Origin: Tepidiforma sp.
GTDB taxonomy: Bacteria > Chloroflexota > Dehalococcoidia > Tepidiformales > Tepidiformaceae
Assembly (NCBI RefSeq): GCF_026003995.1
Contig: NZ_BPIG01000001.1
Location: forward strand, 434,001-498,000
Reading direction: 5' to 3'
Length of the DNA stretch: 64,000 bases
A program made the position numbers and the translations under genes. The notes under the pieces were generated by a model. That model was not told the origin of the DNA and searched no databases. It saw nothing but the letters and a program-made list of their open reading frames with translations. Every line of letters begins with the position of its first letter. Position 1 is the stretch's first letter. This document shows, in pieces, positions 48,845-57,368 of this stretch.

Positions 48845-51800
48845 ATGAACGAACTGTTCGGCGTTTCGATGACCGTCATCGCCTCCGTTTGCGTGGCCGT
48901 GACGGTGCTCATCTTCGCGGCGATCGGCTGGATCGCCTGGCGCAACCCCGTCATGTTCAAAATGGGGCTGCGCAACATCCCGCGCCGGAAGGCGCAGACG
49001 GCGCTCATCGTCGTGGGGCTGATGCTCTCGACGCTCATCATGAGCGCCGCGTTCGGCACGGGGGATACGCTGACGTCGTCCGTGAGTTCCGAGGTGTACG
49101 GCATCCTCGGCGAGGCAGACGAGTGGATTTCGTGGGATGCGCAAAAGAACCCCGCACCGCAGGAGGAGCAGGTCATCCCGCTCGCAACGGTCGATGACTG
49201 GAAGCAGCGGCTCGCCGGCGACCCGGACATCGAGGCGATCGTGCCGCTCCAGCGCGAGACGCTCCCGGTGTTCAACACGAGGACACGGCTCAACGAGCCG
49301 TCGTCGCGTATCGTCGCCTTCCGGGAAGCGGATGCGGCGGCGCTCGGGGGCCTGCGGGACACCTCCGGCGCGGCTGTCCAGCTGACGGGGCGGAGCATCG
49401 CCATCAACGAGGACCTCGCCAGGCAGATCGACGCCCGGGTCGGCGATGCGGTGCTGCTGTTCTACCAGGGGCAGCCGGTCGAGTTCACGGTCGTCGCCAT
49501 CACGCCGTCGAACGTGCTCTCCGGGGCGGTGGACCCGTTCGCGATGCGCGGCGGGACGGTCGCGTTCGACACCTTCGTCCAGCTCACCGGGCGGGGCGAA
49601 GTGGCCGACGCCGTCATCGTCTCGAACGTCGGCGACGCGCACGGGGGCCTGAAGCGCTCGGATGCCGTGACGGAGCGGCTGGAGCAGCTGCTCGAGGGCA
49701 CGCCGTACCGCGTCATCCCCATCAAGCAGCGGCTCGTTTCCACGGCCGAGCTGGTCGGCTCGGCGTTCACGGCGATTTTCGTGGTGTTCGGGCTCTTCTC
49801 GATCGCCGCGGGCATCCTGCTGATCTTCCTCATCTTCGTGATGCTGGCGGCCGAGCGGAAGCCGGAGATCGGGATGGCGCGCGCGGTCGGCGCGAAGCGC
49901 CGGCAAATCGTCGAATCCTTCCTCGCCGAAGGGATGGGGTACGACCTCGGGTCGGCCGTCGTCGGGCTGTTCGCGGGGATGGGCGTGACGGTGGCGATGG
50001 TGCAGGTCATCCAGTACTTCGGCGGCGAGAGCCTCGGGGTGAACCTGACGATCCAGTTCACCCTCCGGAGCATGGTGACGGCATTCTGCCTCGGCATCAT
50101 CGCGACCTTCCTCGTCATCCTCGTCGCCTCGTGGCGCGCGAGCCGGATCAACATCACGGCGGCGATCCGCGACCTGCCGGAAACGAGCCCGGTCGACCCG
50201 GAGGCTTCGACCTGGCGCGGCTACTACCGGGCGGCCATCAACGGCATCGCGGCGTTCAGCCTGCCGATCGGGGCGGCGTTCTTCCTGTTCGGCGCGCCGG
50301 GCGTCGCACTGGGGCTGCCGCTCGTCGTCCTCGGCCTGGTCAGCCCGTGGTTCTACCTGCTGCGGAACTCGGACGTCGCCGCGCCGCGGGCGAAGCGGAC
50401 CGGCGAGCCGGCGCCCCGCTGGCCGTGGCTGCTGGGCATCTTCCTCCCGGTCGTCGGCTGGCTGCTCATCCTGCCGTGGTATGCCGCGGCGCTGCTGCTG
50501 GTGCGCGTGGTTCGCGACCGGAAACCCGACGCGCTGCCGCGCTGGCTCGCGGTCGGTGCGCTGGCCGCCTGGCCGCTGGCGTTCGTGGCGGCGCTGCTCC
50601 AGACGTGGCGGGTGCGCGTGCCCTGGACGGCAGCGACGGCCATCGCATTCGGCATCGCGGGCGTCGCGCTGACCTACGGCGGCCTCGACCGGGACAGCGC
50701 CTTCTTCTTCCTGCTCGGGGTCTCCACGATCTTCCTGTGGGCCGCGGTCACCCTGCGGTATTTCGGAGTCTCCGAACGGCTGGCGTTCACGGCGACGAGC
50801 GCGTTGCTGCTCGCCCTGTGGTATGTGCCGAGCCAGTGGCTCGAGCCGATTACGGGGCCGCTCGAGGGCGACATCGAGATGTTCTTCCTCAGCGGCGTCG
50901 TGATGGTGACCTGCGGGGTGTTCATCGTCGTCTACAACGCCGACATCGTGCTGCCCGCGCTGGCGAGCCTCGGCAGCCGCTTCGGACGGATCGTCCCCGC
51001 GCTGAAGACCGCCGTGGCGTATCCGCTGACGTCGCGGTTCCGGACCGGTATGACGATGGCGATGATCGGGCTCATCATGTTCTCGCTCGTCATGATGTCG
51101 ACCATCAACACGAATTTCGCTTCGCTCTTCCTGAACGACGAGGCGAAGGGCGGATTCGACGTGGTCGGCTCGGTGAACGAGAACAACCCGATCGACGACC
51201 TCGGCGCGGCGCTCACCGCGGCGGGCGTCGACACTTCGCCGATCGAGGCGACCGGCATCGCCCGGGTAGCCAACCCGCAGGAAGTCGAGGTCGAGAACCG
51301 CGACGGGTTCGTCAACACCGATGACGGCCAGGTGGCTCCGTACAGCCGGGTGAAGATCTTCGGCGTCGATGCCGGGTTCCTCGATGCACAGGAGCTGAAG
51401 CTGAAATACCGGGCGGCGGGGTACGCCACCGACTCGGACGTTTGGGCCGCGCTGGCAAGCGAGCCGAATCTCGCCCTGGTGCCGGCCGACATCACGGCCT
51501 CGCAGCAGGGATTCGGCGGCAACAACCTGCGCCTCCGGCTCAAGCCGCTGGCGGATGGCTTCGAACCGTTCACGCTGGACCTGCGGGACCCGGGGACGGG
51601 GGAGGTCACGACCGTGACGGTCATCGGCCAGCTGAAGGAGTCGGCGGACACGTTCTTCTCGCTGGGAAGCCCGGACTTCGGCACCGGCCTCGTCGTCACG
51701 GAGCAGACGCTGGCGCGGGCGTTCCCTGCGGCGCGCGGTCAGATGTTCTTCCTGAAGCTGCGCCCGGAGACGGACAGTGAAGTCTACGCCAAGCAGGTCG

Positions 51801-52279
51801 AAGGGGCGCTGGTGCAGGCTTCCGCGGATTCGCTGGACAAGCTGCTCGCCGACCAGCAGCGGCAGCAGACCGGCTTCCTGCTGGTCTTCCAGGGCTTCAT
51901 GGGGCTCGGGCTCATCGTGGGCATCGCGGCGCTCGCCGTCATCGCGTCCCGTGCGGTGGTGGAACGCCGCCAGCAGATCGGAATGCTGCGGGCCATCGGG
52001 TATCAGCGGCGCATGGTGGCGCTCAGCTTCCTGATGGAATCCGGCTTCATCGCGATCGCCGGCATCTTCGTCGGACACGTACTCGGGCTGTCGCTCGCCT
52101 GGGTGCTGTTCACGACGGGCGACTTCGGTGATGGCACGGAGCAGATCGATTTCGCGGTGCCGTGGCTGCAGATTGCGGTCATCTGCGGGATCGCGTTCGG
52201 CGCCTCGATGCTGATGACGGTGCTGCCGGCGCGCAGCGCTTCGCGGGTGCCGGTGGCCGAGGCGCTGCGGTACGAATAG
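48845..52279 (+). CDS. Giant FtsX-like ABC permease (1144 aa, two FtsX modules)
   Basis: Domain order is an N-terminal membrane helix and a MacB-type periplasmic region (residues 30-290). A first FtsX domain follows (helices at about 295-440, with EIGMARAVGAKRRQI). Next come a central block of roughly eight extra membrane helices (about 460-700), a second periplasmic region, and a C-terminal FtsX domain (QIGMLRAIGYQRRMV). Both coupling helices are intact, so one chain could form the whole pore. A strong terminator follows. The central multi-helix insert is unusual for MacB permeases. Confidence 0.88.
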   Translation: MNELFGVSMTVIASVCVAVTVLIFAAIGWIAWRNPVMFKMGLRNIPRRKAQTALIVVGLMLSTLIMSAAFGTGDTLTSSVSSEVYGILGEADEWISWDAQKNPAPQEEQVIPLATVDDWKQRLAGDPDIEAIVPLQRETLPVFNTRTRLNEPSSRIVAFREADAAALGGLRDTSGAAVQLTGRSIAINEDLARQIDARVGDAVLLFYQGQPVEFTVVAITPSNVLSGAVDPFAMRGGTVAFDTFVQLTGRGEVADAVIVSNVGDAHGGLKRSDAVTERLEQLLEGTPYRVIPIKQRLVSTAELVGSAFTAIFVVFGLFSIAAGILLIFLIFVMLAAERKPEIGMARAVGAKRRQIVESFLAEGMGYDLGSAVVGLFAGMGVTVAMVQVIQYFGGESLGVNLTIQFTLRSMVTAFCLGIIATFLVILVASWRASRINITAAIRDLPETSPVDPEASTWRGYYRAAINGIAAFSLPIGAAFFLFGAPGVALGLPLVVLGLVSPWFYLLRNSDVAAPRAKRTGEPAPRWPWLLGIFLPVVGWLLILPWYAAALLLVRVVRDRKPDALPRWLAVGALAAWPLAFVAALLQTWRVRVPWTAATAIAFGIAGVALTYGGLDRDSAFFFLLGVSTIFLWAAVTLRYFGVSERLAFTATSALLLALWYVPSQWLEPITGPLEGDIEMFFLSGVVMVTCGVFIVVYNADIVLPALASLGSRFGRIVPALKTAVAYPLTSRFRTGMTMAMIGLIMFSLVMMSTINTNFASLFLNDEAKGGFDVVGSVNENNPIDDLGAALTAAGVDTSPIEATGIARVANPQEVEVENRDGFVNTDDGQVAPYSRVKIFGVDAGFLDAQELKLKYRAAGYATDSDVWAALASEPNLALVPADITASQQGFGGNNLRLRLKPLADGFEPFTLDLRDPGTGEVTTVTVIGQLKESADTFFSLGSPDFGTGLVVTEQTLARAFPAARGQMFFLKLRPETDSEVYAKQVEGALVQASADSLDKLLADQQRQQTGFLLVFQGFMGLGLIVGIAALAVIASRAVVERRQQIGMLRAIGYQRRMVALSFLMESGFIAIAGIFVGHVLGLSLAWVLFTTGDFGDGTEQIDFAVPWLQIAVICGIAFGASMLMTVLPARSASRVPVAEALRYE

Positions 52280-52308
52280 GCCGGCAGCGGCCCCTCAGGG
52301 CAAAGCGA

Positions 52309-52340
52309 ACGGGGCTCCCTTTCGGGAGCCCCGTCGTTTT
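52309..52340 (+). terminator. Strong intrinsic terminator after ABC permease
   Basis: An 11-bp GC-rich stem (ACGGGGCTCCC / GGGAGCCCCGT, 52309-52319 with 52324-52334) with a TTTC loop is followed by CGTTTT. It lies 30 nt after the permease stop. It also sits at the 3' end of the opposite-strand operon, where it could act in the other direction but without a U-tract. Confidence 0.85.
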
Positions 52341-52371
52341 GGATGCGTCCGGCCGAATCGGCCCGGTCGGG

Positions 52372-52581
52372 TCAGCTGGGCCGGGCGAAGAACCGGCCGA
52401 TGTTCACGACGACCCGCTCGCGGAGGAGCGAGGCCGCCTTGCGCTGCTCGGGGTCGACGAGCTCCTCGTGCTTGCGCGCGGGAGAGACCCGGGTGCGGGC
52501 GTATTCTTCGCGGAACCGCGCCTCGGGCGTCGGCTCGTGGACCTGCGTCAGGTAGGTCAGGGTCATCGGGTCGAGGTTCAT
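52372..52581 (-). CDS. Small hypothetical protein (69 aa)
   Basis: A 69-residue charged, probably helical protein I cannot assign (PEARFREEYARTRVSPARKH). A good SD (GGAGGTG) lies 5 nt before the ATG, supporting translation. It is last in the acyl-CoA dehydrogenase-thiolase direction but 87 nt after the VOC gene. It ends 31 nt before the terminator hairpin. Confidence 0.6.
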   Translation of the reverse strand: MNLDPMTLTYLTQVHEPTPEARFREEYARTRVSPARKHEELVDPEQRKAASLLRERVVVNIGRFFARPS

Positions 52582-52668
52582 GTGGCACCTCCGTGCACGG
52601 TGTTTGTGCGTTCCTTCACAACCACCGTAGCACAGCGTGGAGGCGATTTCGTTACGGATTGGAAAATT

Positions 52669-53073
52669 TCAGCCCGATGTTGCCGATTCCCATGGCTGCC
52701 ATAGACCGAAGACATAGCCGTCCGGGCCCATGACGGAGCATTCGAGCCTGCCTTCGAACTCGTACGGCTGCGCGATGGCCTGGGCGCCGAGCCGGAGGGC
52801 CGTCCGGTAGGCGGCCAGCACATCCGGCACGCGGAAAATCAGCTCCGCGCCGATGCCGCGGGCGACACCCTCTCGGGCCAGGGCGTGAAACCACGGGTGG
52901 CCCCGGAAGGTTTCGTCGGCGTGGATCTCCACCCGGCAGCCGGGGGCGCGCAGTTCGGCATACCCGGGATGCCGGGCGACCGGCTCGGCGCCGGCTACCG
53001 CGGCGAGGAAGTCGGCAAGGGCCCCGACGTCGGTGGCCCAGAGGACCAGGCGGAACTCCGCGTCGCTGCTCAC
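52669..53073 (-). CDS. Glyoxalase/bleomycin-resistance (VOC) superfamily protein
   Basis: 134 residues with paired beta-alpha-beta-beta-beta modules: FRLVLWATDVGALADFLAAVAGAEP, the wet strand with CRVEIHADE and ECSVMGPDGYVFGLWQPW. Metal ligand positions (His/Glu) are partly kept. VOC proteins may be dioxygenases, lyases, isomerases or binding proteins. The GTG at 53073 has TTGACA at 53108-53103 in leaderless spacing. It is next to the DUF35 gene. Confidence 0.8.
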   Translation of the reverse strand: MSSDAEFRLVLWATDVGALADFLAAVAGAEPVARHPGYAELRAPGCRVEIHADETFRGHPWFHALAREGVARGIGAELIFRVPDVLAAYRTALRLGAQAIAQPYEFEGRLECSVMGPDGYVFGLWQPWESATSG

Positions 53074-53127
53074 GCCCGAACCGTCGCCCGCGCGTAATCC
53101 TGTGTCAAGTGTGAAGAAATATACTCG

Positions 53128-53535
53128 TCATAATCGCCCCGCGGGCCGGAAGCGCGGCAGCGTGACATCGTCGTACCGCTCGAAGACCACCTCGACAGGC
53201 ATGCCGACCCGGATGTCCTCGTTGGCAACGTCCACGAGGTTGGTCGGCAGGCGCGGGCCTTCTTCGAGTTCGACGATGGTGACGTTGTAGGGGACCTGAA
53301 ACGCAGGGTGGTAGCGCTGGTGCATGATGCCGAAGGTGCGGACCGTGCCGCGGCCGCTGGCGGCCTCCCAGGTGAAGCGGTCGGAAAGACAGGCGTCGCA
53401 GTGCTGGCGGGAGGGCAGCCGCCACGTGCCGCAGTCGGCGCAGCGCATGAGCATCAGGCGGCCCTCGGCCGCGCCATCGAAGAACGGGCGGGACGCCTCG
53501 TCGGGCTCCGGGACGGGAATCTGGGGCTGGGTCAT
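53128..53535 (-). CDS. DUF35 (ChsH2-type) Zn-ribbon/OB-fold protein
   Basis: 135 residues: a rubredoxin-like zinc ribbon (CADCGTWRLPSRQHCDAC, Cys at both CxxC pairs) followed by an OB-fold with GTVRTFGIMHQRYHPAF. Such proteins partner thiolase-superfamily enzymes, for example in the archaeal HMG-CoA synthase complex and in Ltp2-ChsH2 steroid aldolases. It lies 14 nt after the thiolase-like gene. The pair is expected to form a complex in which DUF35 presents the acyl-CoA. Confidence 0.88.
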   Translation of the reverse strand: MTQPQIPVPEPDEASRPFFDGAAEGRLMLMRCADCGTWRLPSRQHCDACLSDRFTWEAASGRGTVRTFGIMHQRYHPAFQVPYNVTIVELEEGPRLPTNLVDVANEDIRVGMPVEVVFERYDDVTLPRFRPAGRL

Positions 53536-53549
53536 CGGACGCTCCTCGG

Positions 53550-54737
53550 TCAGGCGGGGTGAGGGCTGAGGATGAGGCAGGCGTGGTAGCTGAGGCTCCC
53601 GCCGTTGCCGGTGACGAGAATGAGGTCGTTCTTCGCCTGGCGCTCGCCGCCGTGGCCGCGGCCCTGGATGACGGCCTCGCTGAGCGGCGTCATGCCCCAC
53701 ATGTAGTAGGCGGAGAGTTCGCCGCCGCCGGTGTTCGTCGGGAGCGACCCGCCCGGCCCGAGCTTGCCGTCTTCGACGAAGGGGCCGCCCTCGCCCTTCT
53801 TGCAGAAGCCGTAGTCCTCGAGGGTGACGAGCACGGTGTAGGTGTAGCAGTCGTAAATCTGGCACTGGGTGAAGTCGGCCGGGCCGACGCCGGCCATGCG
53901 GTACGCCGTTTCGGCGGCAAATTTCGCGCCGGTTTCGGTCTCCCAGTCGGATCCTGCGCGGCCGCTGTCGCCCGGGTGGCCCTGGCCCATGCCGTGGATG
54001 TAGACGGGCGGCTGGGGCATCTCCTTCGCCCGGTCGGCCGGGCTGACGATGACGGCGACGGCGCCGTTCGAGACGAGGCAGCAGTCGAGCAGGTGCAGCG
54101 GCTCGATGATCCAGCGGGACGCGTGGTAGTCCTCGAGGGTGATCGGCTCGCGCATCTGGGCGAGCGGGTTCATCGTCGCCCACTGCCGCTGGCCGACGGC
54201 GATGATGCCGAGGTGGTCCTGCTTCGTGCCGTAGAGGGCCATGTGGCGGCGCGCGGCGAGCGCGTACGGCGTGTTGGCGCCGAAGTAGCCCGCCGCGGCA
54301 TAGAGCCCGGCCATGCCGCGCGGGCGCTGGGGGTTGCGCGCGGCGCCTCCGTAGGCTGCGCCTGCGGAGGTGCCCTCCTTGAGCGGCGCATCGGCGAAGA
54401 CGCAGACGACGTGGGTCGCCATCCCGGCGTGAATGGCCATGGTCGCGTACTGGACCATCTGGGCAGCGGTGGAGCCGGCGGCGTTCATGTGGTTCAAGAG
54501 GCGGAGATTGCGGAGGCCAAGGTAGTTCTGGAGCCCGAGGGTGAGGCCGCCGCCGGTCGTGCCGGTGATGCCGGCGTTGATGAGCAGGCCGTCGATGTCG
54601 TCTTTCTTCAGCCCGGCGTCGGCGATCGCCTTCGCCACGGCTTCGGCCGCGAGTTCGCTCGTGGACCTGTAGATGCGGCCCATGGGGGTCATGCCGAGGC
54701 CGGTGATGGCCGCGGCGCCGCGCAGCGGATGTGGCAT
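53550..54737 (-). CDS. Thiolase-superfamily (SCP2-type) protein, likely acyl-CoA aldolase
   Basis: 395 residues of thiolase fold, but the active-site set differs. Where thiolases have a nucleophilic Cys the sequence reads HMNAAGSTAA (Asn85 at the Cys position). Where the C-terminal catalytic His should be it reads GGELSAYYMWG with Tyr344 and Tyr345. The final GNGG motif is kept. Ltp2, the steroid side-chain aldolase that pairs with DUF35, is known to use tyrosines in place of Cys/His. By analogy this may be a retro-aldolase acting on a beta-hydroxyacyl-CoA. Acyl-CoA dehydrogenase and DUF35 neighbours fit. Confidence 0.85.
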   Translation of the reverse strand: MPHPLRGAAAITGLGMTPMGRIYRSTSELAAEAVAKAIADAGLKKDDIDGLLINAGITGTTGGGLTLGLQNYLGLRNLRLLNHMNAAGSTAAQMVQYATMAIHAGMATHVVCVFADAPLKEGTSAGAAYGGAARNPQRPRGMAGLYAAAGYFGANTPYALAARRHMALYGTKQDHLGIIAVGQRQWATMNPLAQMREPITLEDYHASRWIIEPLHLLDCCLVSNGAVAVIVSPADRAKEMPQPPVYIHGMGQGHPGDSGRAGSDWETETGAKFAAETAYRMAGVGPADFTQCQIYDCYTYTVLVTLEDYGFCKKGEGGPFVEDGKLGPGGSLPTNTGGGELSAYYMWGMTPLSEAVIQGRGHGGERQAKNDLILVTGNGGSLSYHACLILSPHPA

Positions 54738-54780
54738 GGGTGCTGTCTCTCCTTCCGCCGGCCCATTCTACCGGCGGGTT

Positions 54781-55512
54781 TCAGAGGCGGTAGCGCTCGA
54801 GGTCGCGGGCGACGAGGGTATCGCGCAGGTGGTCTGCGGAAACCCCGGCACCGAGGTGGGTCAGGATGAGGCGGGCGCCGGGCTGCATGCTGTCCCGCAG
54901 GCGGGGGATGTCGTCGACGAGGTTGAGGTGGATGGGCACCTTCTCGTCGACCGAGGAGCACTCGGCCACCAGCACCTCGGCGTCGCGGGCCATCCCCACG
55001 ATAGCGTCGCAGAAGCCGGTGTCGCCGGTGTAGGCGAACGTGCGCCCTCCCAGTTCGCCGACGTAGCCCAGGTTGAGGCTGAGGCGGGCATCGTGTTCGA
55101 CGCGGCGGGCCGTGAGCCGGAGCCCTTCGATCTCCGCAGCCTGCCCGTCGGCGAGTTCGACCCAGCGCAGCTCAAAGGCGATATCGAACAGGCCCGGGTA
55201 GACCGAGCGGCCGATCGCCGTTGCAAGGTCGCGCGTGCCGGGCGGGCCGACGATGACGGCGGGCCGGGACCGGCCGAAGTACTTCCAGTGCAGGAGGATG
55301 AAGGGCAGGCCGAGGAAGTGGTCGCCGTGGTGGTGGCTGAGGATGACGGCGTCGAGCCCGTCCGGGTCGATCCCCATCCGGTTGAGCGACTGGAGCGCCT
55401 GGGGCGGCGCCTCGAAGAGGAACCGCCCCCCGGCGACGAATCCGTTCCAGCAGAGCCCGCCCGGGGCGAAAGCGTTGCCGGTGCCGATGAAGGCGAGGTC
55501 GAGCGCGGTCAT
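54781..55512 (-). CDS. Metallo-beta-lactamase fold hydrolase (RNase Z-like)
   Basis: 243 residues with the MBL metal motif SHHHGDHF (near residues 59-66), a later His, and TYTGDTG-like AYTGDTGF with the bridging Asp. The opening LAFIGTGNAFAP is typical of the tRNase Z/arylsulfatase-like branch. Here it sits in an acyl-CoA operon, so a thioesterase- or lactonase-like role is possible, but not shown. The start is ATG 55512 or 55521. Confidence 0.85.
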   Translation of the reverse strand: MTALDLAFIGTGNAFAPGGLCWNGFVAGGRFLFEAPPQALQSLNRMGIDPDGLDAVILSHHHGDHFLGLPFILLHWKYFGRSRPAVIVGPPGTRDLATAIGRSVYPGLFDIAFELRWVELADGQAAEIEGLRLTARRVEHDARLSLNLGYVGELGGRTFAYTGDTGFCDAIVGMARDAEVLVAECSSVDEKVPIHLNLVDDIPRLRDSMQPGARLILTHLGAGVSADHLRDTLVARDLERYRL

Positions 55513-55565
55513 CGGCGGCATGGTAGCTGGCGGACGGTCAACGTTCGCGCGCGTCGGTCCGGCGG

Positions 55566-56825
55566 CTATTCGGCGGGCCGGCGCGAACTGCCCATGCCGA
55601 ACATCACCTGGGCGATGCGGCGGATCTGGATCTCGTCGCTGCCTTCGGTGATGCGGTAGCGCCGGTGGTGGCGGTAGATGTGTTCGAACGGCATGTGGCG
55701 GGTGTAGCCGATGCCGCCGTGGACCTGGATGGCGAGGTCGGCAGCGTTGCAGGCGAGGCGGTTCGCGCGGTAGTTGCACATCGCGACCTTGTCGCTCACT
55801 TCCATGTGGTGCTGCTGGTCGAGCAGCCACGCGGTGCGGTAGACCATCCAGCGCACCATTTCGCACTCAGTCTGGAGCTCGGCGAGCGGCCACTGGATCG
55901 CCTGCCGGGTGGCGAGCGGCTGGCCGAAGGTGACGCGCTGCTTCGCGTATTCGACGGCGCGGTCGATGCAATACTGAGCGGCGCCGACGCCTGAGGCGGC
56001 CTGCCGGATCCGGTTCTCGTGGACGAAGGTGTTGGCGAGCGCGAGGCCGTCGCCTTCCTTGCCGAGCATCGCGGTGGCGGGGACGCGGACGTCTTTGAGG
56101 GTGACCTCGGCGTGGTCGGTCGGCATGTTCATCGTCCACCACATGAAGTCGACGGAGAACCCCTCGGCGTTCGTCGGGACGATGAAGCAGCTGATGCCGC
56201 GGGGCTTGCCTTCCTCGCCGGAGGTGCGGGCGAAGATGAGGTCGTGCGTCGCGTTGTGGAGGCCGCTGTTGAAGCGCTTCTTGCCGTTGATGACCCACTC
56301 GTCGCCGTCGCGGACGGCGCGGGTTTCGAGCCACGAGGCATCGGAGCCGTGGTTCGGCTCGGTCAGCCCGAAGGCGACGCGGGTCTTGCCCGTGAACATG
56401 CCTTCGAGGAACTCCTTCTTCTGCTCCTCGGTGCCGAACTGCTCCCACATCTTCACGGTGGGGAAGTTGCCGACGACGGACGACTCGTTCTGGAGGTCGT
56501 TATGGAGGCCGAGGCCTTTCTTGGCGAGGTGCTCGCGGATGATGGCCATCTCGAGGTTGGTGCCGTCGCGGCCGCCGTATTTCTTCGGCACCGCGAAGCG
56601 GAGCCAGCCCGCGCGGTCGGCGCGGCGGCGCATCTCGGCGAGGAGCTCCTCCCATTCTTTGCGCGGGATGCCGCCGTTTTCGAAGTCGGTGCGCGCCCAT
56701 TCGCGGCGGTGGTCGAAGAAGCGGATGTTGTCGTTCTCCTGCTCGAGCGGTTTGATTTCGCGCTCGATGAACTCATCGAGTTCTCGCAGGAGGTCGGGGA
56801 TGTGGGCCGGGAGCTGGAAGTCCAT
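55566..56825 (-). CDS. Acyl-CoA dehydrogenase
   Basis: 419 residues with the FAD acyl-CoA dehydrogenase core: FGLTEPNHGSDASWLETRA for FAD and acyl binding, then RVTFGQPLATRQAIQ and QVHGGIGYTRHMPFEHIYRHHRRYRITEG near the C-terminus. In the last segment Glu of ITEGSDEI is a likely catalytic base. It creates the alpha,beta-double bond of an acyl-CoA. First gene of the MBL-thiolase-DUF35-VOC run. The insert-rich N-terminal helix bundle resembles steroid and cyclic-acid enzymes, which is only suggestive. Confidence 0.9.
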   Translation of the reverse strand: MDFQLPAHIPDLLRELDEFIEREIKPLEQENDNIRFFDHRREWARTDFENGGIPRKEWEELLAEMRRRADRAGWLRFAVPKKYGGRDGTNLEMAIIREHLAKKGLGLHNDLQNESSVVGNFPTVKMWEQFGTEEQKKEFLEGMFTGKTRVAFGLTEPNHGSDASWLETRAVRDGDEWVINGKKRFNSGLHNATHDLIFARTSGEEGKPRGISCFIVPTNAEGFSVDFMWWTMNMPTDHAEVTLKDVRVPATAMLGKEGDGLALANTFVHENRIRQAASGVGAAQYCIDRAVEYAKQRVTFGQPLATRQAIQWPLAELQTECEMVRWMVYRTAWLLDQQHHMEVSDKVAMCNYRANRLACNAADLAIQVHGGIGYTRHMPFEHIYRHHRRYRITEGSDEIQIRRIAQVMFGMGSSRRPAE

Positions 56826-56888
56826 AGGGGCAGGCCTCTCAGGTGGGAATTGCCCGCGTATCCTACCGGCACGGGGTGCGAGGTGCCC

Positions 56889-57356
56889 ATGAAGAAACCG
56901 GCGGCGGTGAAGCTGCTCGAAGCGCGGGGCGTTCCGCACCGGCTGGTGCGGTTCGACCCGGCGATTCGTTCGGCTGAAGGGGTGGCCGCCGCGACGGAGG
57001 TCGAACCGGAGCGCGTCTTCAAGACGCTCGTGGTCGAGGAGGAGCCGCCGCGCGGCCGGCCGTACCTCGTGATGGTCCGCGGTTCGGCGGAGCTGGACCT
57101 GAGGCGGCTGGCAGCGCAGCTCGGGGTGAAGCGGCTGCGGATGGCGGCGCCGGCCGACGCCGAGCGGCTCACTGGCCTGAAGCTCGGCGGCATCAGTGCG
57201 CTCGCCCTCACCGGCAGGAGCTTTCGCGTGCTGCTCGATGCCTCGGCGATGGCGCACGAGACGGTGCTGGTGAGCGCCGGCGAGCGCGGCGCCGACGTCG
57301 AACTCCGGCCGGGCGACCTCGCAGCGTTGACCGGCGCACGGCTGGTCGAGGTCTAG
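56889..57356 (+). CDS. ybaK: YbaK/EbsC-type aminoacyl-tRNA deacylase
   Basis: 155 residues matching Cys-tRNA(Pro)/(Pro) deacylase YbaK: KKPAAVKLLEARGVPHRLVRF, the FKTLVVEEE strand with the catalytic Lys, and GGISALALTGRSFRVLLDASA. It removes misacylated Cys or Ala from tRNA-Pro. GAGGTG lies before the ATG at 56889. It is divergent from the acyl-CoA dehydrogenase. Confidence 0.9.
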   Translation: MKKPAAVKLLEARGVPHRLVRFDPAIRSAEGVAAATEVEPERVFKTLVVEEEPPRGRPYLVMVRGSAELDLRRLAAQLGVKRLRMAAPADAERLTGLKLGGISALALTGRSFRVLLDASAMAHETVLVSAGERGADVELRPGDLAALTGARLVEV

Positions 57357-57368
57357 AACGGACCGCAG

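Noticed and set aside
48047..52078. A 1343-residue frame on the minus strand
   Set aside because: It is antisense to the ABC ATPase and FtsX permease, is low in complexity (Arg/Asp/Glu rich) and has no motif. The plus-strand proteins are clearly real.
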